Of a stretch of DNA of 64,000 nt, positions 42,828 to 50,370 are shown piece by piece; position 1 is the first letter of the stretch; the number at the start of each line of letters is the position of its first letter. The stretch covers positions 205,001 to 269,000 of the forward strand of contig CAJNDS010002479.1 of the NCBI GenBank assembly GCA_905221605.1, read 5' to 3'. Position numbers and translations under genes: made by a program. This stretch comes from Symbiodinium natans. Its lineage: Eukaryota; Sar; Dinophyceae; Suessiales; Symbiodiniaceae. The notes beneath the pieces were generated by a model. The model had not been told where the DNA came from, did no database searches, and saw only the letters and a list, made by a program, of their open reading frames with translations.

Positions 42828-45760
42828 TCTTTCCACTCAAGCTCCCTCCTGAAGGCGGAGACTTGTGGGTAGAACTGCGAGCAGGAGATGTTATCTACGG
42901 CTCTGTCGAGCAACGAGTTGATGGTGCAGGAAAGAAGTGGTTGGGCACAACGCACAGCCTGCAAAGAGGTAAGCCCTTCTACTTGGACCCCAAACGCCGT
43001 CATGCTACTACCCCTTTTGAAGGTGAAAGGGTCGTGCTCGTAGCCTACACCGTTAACACCTTAGGGAAGGTGTCAGAGTCTGAGCTCCAAGCCCTCGAGT
43101 CCTTAGGCTTTCCGCTCCCTGCTTCAGCACGCTTGCCACTCACAACGCAGCAAGATGTCAGGCGCTTGGACGTGTTTGACATGTTTGAGGAGGGTCCCTT
43201 AGAGCTAGCAGGTGAAGACTGCCCGAAGAAAGTAGAGAAGGGTGGGGGTTGGAAAGAGACTCAGAAGGTAGAGGCTGGAACAGTAGAGCTAGAGGTCTCG
43301 TGGAACCTCAAGCACACTCCGGCGCAGCGCGAGCAGACACCTTGCGTTCTGCAGACCCTGGAGCCAAAACCCCACGCGCAGGTCGAGGAGGAGTCCTGGC
43401 CAGAACAGCCTGTGCAGTGGGAGCTGTGGCTTCCAGACCCCCAAAGTGGCCAGCAACTGTGTGCACTCCGGTCTGACGACCTGGACCTGCGTCTTTGCAA
43501 GTCCGAGCCAGTGTACACTCCAGACATTGAACAGCTGCTCAGTGGCTTAACTGAGCCACTGCAGATAGTTCATACTGTCGACCCGCGAGAGGCGGAAAAG
43601 CACAGTGAAGTGTGGATCCCGTCAATCCTGAAAGAGATCGGGGTCATAGAAAAAGCTGTGCACCGTTTGCCGCCCAGCGAGGTGCGCAAAGGGAACTGGC
43701 TTCACCGCACTGACGTGAGGGTTGTGCCGGCAAAGCTGGTTTTCACTGTTAAGCCTCCTGACGTGCAACCCACCGCGCCCGGGAACGGGGAGCACGCAAC
43801 CCAGGCAAGCTTGTTCAAACGCAAGGCGAGGCTTGTTGCGTGTGGAAACCATGCCCCTTCCACTGGCACCGAAATATATGCGTCAGGTGCTGCAGCAGAG
43901 TCACTTCGTTGTTTGGTTGTCATTAGCTCTAAGAGGGGTTGGATGCTAGGCATCTTGGATGTAACCTCAGCGTTCCTCCTCACGCCCATTCCCCAGGGTG
44001 ACGGGTTTCCTGTGTTTGCCCTAACGCCGCCGCGCTACCTTGTGCGGCAAGGTCTTGCGCAGGAGGGAGAGCTTTGGATCCTCACACACGCCGTCTATGG
44101 ACTCAGGGAGTCACCAAAGCTGTGGTCAGACTTTAGGGACTCTCAGCTTCTTAACCTTAGATGCATGGCCAATGGGGTTGAGCTGCAGCTACTCAAAGGC
44201 AAGTTAGACACGAACTGGTGGCGCATCGTGCAAACCAGTGATGGTCAAGTCGTGGGAGGTTTAATCACCTACGTTGATGACTTCCTACTTGCTGGATGTG
44301 CTGCAGTCATCGAGGCTCTCGCTAAGGCTATCCAGTCGATCTGGAAAACGACGCCCCTCACACTTGCCACGCCGCACCAGCCGTTAAGGTTTCTAGGGGT
44401 TGAGATCCTAGTGCAGGGTTTAGGGTTTGTTCTGTCACACCAGGCCTATGCAGAGGAGCTGCTACGCCTCAACAACGTCAAGCCCACTGCACTGGGTAAG
44501 ATCCCTTGCCCAAGGGACTTGGTGTCCTTTGACACTCTCCTGACAGATGAGTCTCCCACCGAGGAGTCAGTTCGTACAGCCCAGAGGCTGACCGGAGAAA
44601 TCTTGTGGCTGAGCCAGCGAACGAGGCCGGATCTCGCGTTCACCGCTTGTGTCCTTGCTACGTTGAGCACAAAGGCGCCCGAAAGGGCTGCACGCATCGC
44701 TGAAAGGGCACTTGCGTACGTGCAGCAAACCAAAGCCTTTGCTCTCACTGCTGACGCAGATGACACGGGCTTAGTTGCGTACAGCGATGCCTCTTTTGCG
44801 CCAGATGGCAATCGCTCACACACTGGTTGGGTTGTCTTCCTCTACGGCTCTCCTGTCTGTTGGCGTTCCGCTCGGCAGGCGTTTGTCACACTCAGCACTG
44901 CAGAGTCCGAGCTCGTCGCAGGACTTGATGCCGTCGTTGCACTGCAGTCAGCAGAGGCCATGCTGGGTGAGTTTGGGGTCTTTAACTTGGGTAAGACCTT
45001 GAAGGTTGACTCTCAGTCTGCGCTTGCTATCGCCATTGGCCAAGGGTCTTGGCGAACCCGCCACTTGAAGGTGCGCGCCAACTATTTGCGAGAGCAGTAT
45101 GAGGCAGGTGAGATAATCCCTGTTTTTTGCCCAGGTGTGGAGCAGGCTGCAGACCTCCTCACAAAAGCGCTTCCTGCAGCGAGGATTCTCGAGCTCGCAG
45201 CCATTTGGGGTTTGTTCGAGCACCGTCCAGAGGACCCCCGCCAAGCGGAAGCTGTGGCTGCCGACCTGCCTACCCACCCTCAGTATCCGCAGATCAAGTT
45301 GCTTTTCCTATTGCTTGCAATGATGCAGATCCAAAGTGCCAAGTGTCAGCCTGAGCTCTTTGATGAAGAGGAGGGAGATGTACATCAGGTTGAATTAAGA
45401 ACGGATCTCATGTTCATGTTGCTTGTGGGTTTTGTCGGCATTGGTTTTATTGCCGTGTGGGAGCTTGCCAAGTGGTGCCTGAGACACCACTCTCTTTGCC
45501 GCATCCGCAGCACTGCCAAGCAGAGGAAATTGCAACGCCTTCGTGACCGAACGGCCCAAGCAATCGAGGCCGAACTTTCCGCACGCAGGCAGCCAGAAGC
45601 TGGAGCGCCAACTCGTTACTTTGCTGTCCCTGAGGGGGAGAAGCTCCATCGCACCAAGGACTGTCCTGCAATTGCAAGGTCATCCAATCTTTGCACATTT
45701 GAGGTGTGTCAGCGGTGCCACCGGCGTGCACCAGATCACACCACGCACAGCACAGGGTAG
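42755..45760 (+). CDS. Copia polyprotein part 3: dioxygenase second half - RT - RNase H - membrane tail
   Basis: The frame is open from 42755 (the ATG there is probably not used; homology starts at about 42812). Residues 20-96 complete the TET/JBP-like domain: GSVNVVFPL, GGDLWVEL, then DPKRRHATTPFEGERVVLVA with distal His (43001) and an Arg nine residues on (43028). RT spans about 280-590, with RKARLVACGN and TSAFLLTPI upstream of YVDDFLLAG (D508, D509). RNase H spans about 670-830 with D678, E717 and D752, and ends HLKVRANYLREQ...VEQAADLLTKAL. Residues 835-1001 are an extra tail: hydrophobic 847-862 (IKLLFLLLAMMQIQSA), acidic DEEEGD, a transmembrane-like 885-905 (LMFMLLVGFVGIGFIAVWEL), a basic helix and a Cys cluster (C970, C980, C985, C988). 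The frame ends at TAG 45758. Confidence 0.9.
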   Translation: MAFQYEPHVLACRPQQCRRGSVNVVFPLKLPPEGGDLWVELRAGDVIYGSVEQRVDGAGKKWLGTTHSLQRGKPFYLDPKRRHATTPFEGERVVLVAYTVNTLGKVSESELQALESLGFPLPASARLPLTTQQDVRRLDVFDMFEEGPLELAGEDCPKKVEKGGGWKETQKVEAGTVELEVSWNLKHTPAQREQTPCVLQTLEPKPHAQVEEESWPEQPVQWELWLPDPQSGQQLCALRSDDLDLRLCKSEPVYTPDIEQLLSGLTEPLQIVHTVDPREAEKHSEVWIPSILKEIGVIEKAVHRLPPSEVRKGNWLHRTDVRVVPAKLVFTVKPPDVQPTAPGNGEHATQASLFKRKARLVACGNHAPSTGTEIYASGAAAESLRCLVVISSKRGWMLGILDVTSAFLLTPIPQGDGFPVFALTPPRYLVRQGLAQEGELWILTHAVYGLRESPKLWSDFRDSQLLNLRCMANGVELQLLKGKLDTNWWRIVQTSDGQVVGGLITYVDDFLLAGCAAVIEALAKAIQSIWKTTPLTLATPHQPLRFLGVEILVQGLGFVLSHQAYAEELLRLNNVKPTALGKIPCPRDLVSFDTLLTDESPTEESVRTAQRLTGEILWLSQRTRPDLAFTACVLATLSTKAPERAARIAERALAYVQQTKAFALTADADDTGLVAYSDASFAPDGNRSHTGWVVFLYGSPVCWRSARQAFVTLSTAESELVAGLDAVVALQSAEAMLGEFGVFNLGKTLKVDSQSALAIAIGQGSWRTRHLKVRANYLREQYEAGEIIPVFCPGVEQAADLLTKALPAARILELAAIWGLFEHRPEDPRQAEAVAADLPTHPQYPQIKLLFLLLAMMQIQSAKCQPELFDEEEGDVHQVELRTDLMFMLLVGFVGIGFIAVWELAKWCLRHHSLCRIRSTAKQRKLQRLRDRTAQAIEAELSARRQPEAGAPTRYFAVPEGEKLHRTKDCPAIARSSNLCTFEVCQRCHRRAPDHTTHSTG

Positions 45761-45980
45761 GTACTACTCCGCCCTGACGGGCAGGATGTGCATCGCATCG
45801 CGCATTCATGCTAGTTTTTCCCTCTTTTTGCACTGCAATTTGCAGTTTGCAGAGATGCTCGCATGCATCTCTTTATGAGCGCCTTAGGGTAGGGAACACT
45901 CTCCACCCTGACGGGCAGGACCTGCGCAGAAGTAGGAGTAAGGTAGGTCGCTGTCCCCTGGCGAGGCCGCGAAGGAGGAG
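45761..45980 (+). promoter_or_regulatory. Copia 3' untranslated region with hairpin repeats
   Basis: Two copies of a CCCTGACGGGCAGGA motif (45772-45787 and 45906-45921) can form small GCCC/GGGC hairpins with a TGAC loop. The same motif appears inside the coding region near 40074 and 41603. The segment ends at the polypurine tract. Confidence 0.4.
45969..45980 (+). promoter_or_regulatory. Polypurine tract
   Basis: The purine-rich GCGAAGGAGGAG lies immediately before the 3' LTR, at the position of the plus-strand primer of LTR retrotransposons. Confidence 0.75.
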
Positions 45981-46291
45981 TGTTGAACGCACTTCCTTTG
46001 CAGGTCCTTCAGGTAGGTTGTTCACTTGTTTTCCTTGTTGCTCGTAGGCCCAAGCACAGTAGGGTCATGAGCACACATCTTTTAAGTACATTCACAACCT
46101 TTAGGTGCCGTAGCCCAAGAGTAGCACATAGCAAGTTCACAGACTTTATGACTTTGCTTTCCTTGTTGTGTTCGCTCGTGTAAAAAGAGTCACTCCGCAT
46201 TCGTGTGAGCCATGGAAGTTGGGGGAAGTGAAACCAGGGATCTTGCAACTCCACTGTTTTCTGCCTCTCAGCCTGCTGGTTCACACCAGCA
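45981..46291 (+). repeat. 3' LTR (311 bp)
   Basis: Identical to 36493-36803 over its whole length by eye, from TGTTGAACGC to CACACCAGCA. The short frames in it (for example 45980-46183) are copies of those in the 5' LTR. Confidence 0.95.
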
Positions 46292-46296
46292 CTAAA
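46292..46296 (+). repeat. Target site duplication, right (CTAAA)
   Basis: CTAAA follows the 3' LTR directly and matches 36488-36492. Confidence 0.85.
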
Positions 46297-49200
46297 CGTT
46301 AAGTGTTTATAGTGTCTAGGGCCTAGGGTGTGCAGGAGCAGGAGCTGGCAGCCTACCTTCACTCGCAGCCGCCGCATTTCCACGGTGCGCAAGGCCTCCC
46401 GGCAGGCGGGCGTTTAGGGGGCCTAGGTTTAGGGTTTAGGGTTTAGGGTTTAGGGTTTAGGGTTTAGGGTTTAGGGTTTAGGGGGTAGGGTTTAGGGTTT
46501 AGGGTTTAGGGTCTAGGGTTTTTTGTTTCGGAGTGTGGGCTAAAGTGTTCAATTAGACTTCAATTAGCCAAGCGTTTTTCTCCTGTTGACAAGGGCTGTG
46601 GGCTTTCGGCTTTTCGGGTTCTGTATAGTTTTCCGATCGGGCCATAAAACCCCTGAAGCCCTCAAAACCCTAAAAGAGGGCCCTACACCCTAAACCCTTA
46701 ACCCTAAACCCTAAACCCTAGACCGTAAACCCTAAACCCTACCAGGGGACCTCCTCCCAAAAGCCCTCGCGCCGACTCAGCCAGGGGGGGGAGGGGGCAG
46801 CTTTCATTCAACGCCTTGGTCCCCTCAACCACGCAAAACCCCAGAAACCCTACAACCCGTGCAGGGTTTTTAGGGTTTAGGGTGATATAACCCGATTAAA
46901 AACCCCGATAAAAAAAGCCTATAGACACCCTCGAAATACCCTTAAAAAAACCCTATAAAGACCCCCCCCCCCCCCCCGAAAAACCTTGAAAAACCCTGTT
47001 AAAAGCCTGTAAACCTCTACAAAAACCTATAGACACTCTATAAATACCCTAAGAAAACCCTATAAAGGACCCCCTTTAAAAAGCCTGTAAACCCCAACAA
47101 AACCCTATGAGCTGGCTCTGCGCGGTTGCTGAGAGCGCAGGCCAAGTAGTCATCGGCCTGCCCGGCGCAGGATTTAGGGACTACGGTTTAGGGTTAGGGA
47201 CTAGGGTTTAGGGTTTAGGGTCTAGGGTCTAGGGTTCATGGGTGGTGGCATAAGTACGGTTATAAGTTAGTACACCTTACTTGAGGTAAATAATATTGCC
47301 CCTGGATCCACACATCTCGCCTCCTGTCGCTTGTGGATGTGGGGTTGGGCGGGGGGGGGGGTGGTGTGGCATCGGGATTTCAGAGACTTCAGACTCCAAA
47401 CCCTCCCGGTCTTGCCTCGTCTGCTGTTCGTACGCTTTCCACTTTACATGTAGTGGCAAGAACCTTCAACTATCCCTAAACGCTTAGCCCTAAACGCTAA
47501 ACCCTAAACCCTAAACCCTAAACCCTGAACCCTGAACCCTGAACCCTAAACCCTAAACCCTAAACCCTAAACCCTGAACCCTGAACCCTGAACCCTGAAC
47601 CCTGAACCAGCAGGGGGCGGGCCTGGTGGCCTCGGCCCAGACCCGTCTCTGGGCCCTGGCGCCTGGCCCGGCGTCCACGGCGGTGTTGGAGGCCGAGGGG
47701 CACCTTTGAGTTTAGGGTTTAGGGTTTAGGGTTTAGGGTTTAGGGTTTAGGGTTTAGGGTTTAGGGTTTAGGGTTTAGGGTTTAGGGGTTTAGGGGTTTA
47801 GGGTTTAAGCTTGGGGTTTAGGGCTTAAGGCTATTTGAAGGTTCAGGCCCATTCTCCTTGAGAGGATTGGATTGGGGGGCGCTTAGGGAGGGAGGATTGG
47901 GGCGTTTAGGGAATTAAAGGCCTTGGGGGTTTGGGCTTTTAGGGTTTAGGTTGGGATGTTCCCCCTTATACTACTAGTCCTGAATAGGGATTAAGGTACC
48001 CCCGATTATGTTATAATCCCGATTAAGGACTCTTAGTATAAAGGGGAGCATCCCAAGTTTAGGGCTTGCGGTTTAGGGTTTAGGGTTTGGGCCTTGAGGG
48101 TTTGAGGCCTGGATGCACAGGGTTGAGGGTTAGGGTTTGGAGTTTTGGGCCTTTAGGGTAAGTTTTCACCCGCCACCCTCCCGCCCTTCCACCCTTAAAG
48201 TATGAACGGCTACTTTGACATATTTCTGCACTTCTCCTGCTTCCAATAGAGCCCTGTATCATTTGGGAATTGAATAATTTCCTCCCTTACATTTTTTGTA
48301 GCTTACCCTAAGCCCGAAGCCCTAAAACCCCCCAAACAACCCTAAACCCTAGACCCTAAACCCTAAACCCTAAAAACTAAACCCTAAACCCCAAACCCTA
48401 AACTCGACCGTTCTCCCTCCGTTCTGAGAGGCGCATACACCCCAAAGCCCCGTAAAGTGATAGGCCCCCCCCCCCCCCCCCCGCCCGTTCTATTTTTAGG
48501 GTTTAGGGCATGCACATAAGTTTTTTTTCATGGCTGCTCATATATTTTCCGGCTCTGCCCTAGACCCTGAACCCTGAACCCTAAACCCTAACCCCTAAAC
48601 CCCAAACCCTAAACCCTAAACGGTTTCAGAATTCGTTGAGCGCCAAATAAACACGGAAGCCTCCAAGCTGGGCTGACAGAGTCGCTCGCGGTAACTCGAG
48701 CCAGTAGCCGCCACAGAAAGCCTAAGCAAACAAAAACCTTTAAACCCTAAACCCTAAGCCCTGAACCCTAAACCCTAAACCCTAAACCCCAAACCCTACA
48801 CCCTAGACCCTAAACCCTAAACCCTAAACCGTCAGGTTATGGTCTTCAAGGCGGTGCCTTCGGAAAGGGGGGCCCGCCTCCCGTGAACCCATCTGGGCAG
48901 TGGCTTTGCTGGGTTTAGGGTTTGGGGTTGAGGCTTGAGGGTTGAAGGTTTGGGGTTTAGGGTTTCGGGTTAGCCTCAGTGGGCTTCCAAGGTTACATCG
49001 TGATCCAAGGGGGTAAGCAACCTAGAAATCCCTAACCCTAAGCCCTAAACCCCAAGCCCTCAACCCATCCTAAACCCTAAACCCTGAACCCTAAACGCCC
49101 ACTATTGCTTTATCTGCGGGCCGAGGTTCAACCCCTCATCTGTCTGGTAGGTGGTGGAAGTTTTTGACACCCCTTAGACTCTTCTTCCGGGTTTAGGGTT

Positions 49201-49452
49201 TAGGGTTTGGGGCTTAGGGTTTAGGGTTTAGGGTTTAGGGTTAGTTTAGGGTTTAGGGTTAGGGGTTCTTGAGTTGTGGGCCACCCCAGCCCCCCCCGTG
49301 TGAGCCCGGTTAAAGGCCTTGCAAGGAGGAACCTTCAACCTGGCATTGAACCCTAAACCCTAACCCTAAACCCTAAACCCGAAACCCTAAACCCTAAACC
49401 CTAAACCCTAAACCCTAAACCCTAAACCCTAAACCCTAAACCCTAAACCCTC
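46297..49452. repeat. Telomere-type repeat mosaic downstream of Copia element
   Basis: Runs: TTTAGGG at 46428-46515 and 47705-47800; CCCTAAA/CCCTGAA at 47495-47607; CCCTAAA at 48340-48400, 48745-48830 and 49350-49452. C runs lie at 46960-46977 and 48466-48482. Repeated CCCTATAAA-type and AAACCCTATAGACAC segments lie at 46880-47110. No gene is seen. Confidence 0.8.
47951..48056. mobile_element. Foldback (MITE-like) element, second family
   Basis: The arms 47951-47990 (starting TTGGGATGTTCCCCCTTATA) and 48017-48056 (ending AAAGGGGAGCATCCCAA) are reverse complements with about six or seven differences in 40 bases, around a 26-base loop. There is no coding capacity. It is flanked by telomere-type repeats on both sides. 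Confidence 0.7.
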
Positions 49453-50370
49453 AAGGCCAGGATAAATAGAAATTGTATGCGTTTCAGTACGAGTAGCTCG
49501 TGTAATAATCCTTCATCCTTCTCAGTGGCCCACAAAGGCCCTATGAACGGCCCCCAAGGAGGCCCCAGGCAGGAGGCCCCAAAAGGCCCCGAAACCGCGC
49601 GGCTCCAAAAGGCCCCAAGGACTTCAGAAGGTTTGAGGAAGCCCAACAGGCAAAAAAAGGCTCCAAGGAGGTGCTAGGAGGTTCCAGGACCAAGACACAC
49701 CAAAAAGCCCCAAGAAGCACAAAGGACAGAGAGGTCCCAAAAGGGTGAGTAGCTTCAAAAGCCGAACAGGTGGGGCAAGCAAGTGGGGCGAGCAAAAGCA
49801 AAAACTAGAAGGCTTCAATAGTTGAACAGCCAAAAGCAGGTGGGGAGGGGGCGAGCGGCAGCAAAAACTCAAAGGCCTCAAAAGTTCAACAGCCAAAAGC
49901 TGGTGGAGCAAGCAGGTGGGGCGAGCAAAAGTAAAAACACTCGAAGGCTTCAACAGCCGACCAGCCAAAAGCAGGTTGGGCGAGCAGGTGGGGCAAGAAT
50001 TGAAAGGAGGGGCGAGCAGGAGGGGCGAGCAAAAGCAAAAACTCAAAAAGGCCTGTAAACAGGCGGGGCGAGCAAAAGCAAAAACTCAAAACGGCCTTCA
50101 AAAAGGTGGGGCGAGCAGGTGGGGCGAGCAAAAGCAAAAACTCAAAAAAACTTTAAAAAGGTGGGGCGAGCAGGTGGGGCGAGCAAAAGCAAAAACTCAA
50201 AAAGGCCTTTAAAAAGGTGGGGCGAGCAGGTGGGGCAGGTGGGGCGAGCAAAAGCAAAAACTCAAAAAGGCCTTTAAACAGGTGGGGCGAGCAGGTGGGG
50301 CGAGCAAAAGAAAAAAGTCAAAGGGGTCAAAAAACGAACCCCGAACCCTATACAATTTCTATAAACCCTA
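49453..50370. mobile_element. Element with AATAGAAATTGTA terminal inverted repeats, copy 2, with expanded minisatellite
   Basis: The left end AGGATAAATAGAAATTGTA and right end TATACAATTTCTATAAACC match the ends at 17597-18104. The interior differs: a GGCCCC/AAGGCCCC-rich part (49530-49740), then from about 49780 to 50325 a minisatellite of units with AGGTGGGGCGAGCAAAAGCA, AAAACTCAAA and AAGGCCTTTAAA, roughly 55-65 bases each. The final part, GCAAAAGAAAAAA then GTCAAA, matches the right-hand part of copy 1. Open frames on both strands reflect the repeat. Confidence 0.55.

Larger units (their letters stand above)
36493..46291 (+). mobile_element. Ty1/Copia LTR retrotransposon with extra DNA-modification-like domains
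   Basis: A complete element of 9799 bases with identical 311-bp LTRs, a 5-bp target duplication, primer-binding site, polypurine tract and the Copia order of integrase before reverse transcriptase. The full order is gag, protease, methyltransferase-like, integrase, TET/JBP-like dioxygenase, RT, RNase H, membrane/Cys tail. The coding region is split over three frames (changes near 42290 and 42812), so this copy may be non-autonomous unless the breaks are bypassed. Identical LTRs point to a very recent insertion. It sits in a CCCTAAA tract. Such extended Copia polyproteins are, to my knowledge, typical of dinoflagellates. Confidence 0.95.

Noticed and set aside
49115-49145. Second tRNA-like T-arm (CGAGGTTCAACCCCTCA)
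   Set aside because: Four pairs form, but the sequence 50 bases upstream is CCCTAAA repeat with no cloverleaf.
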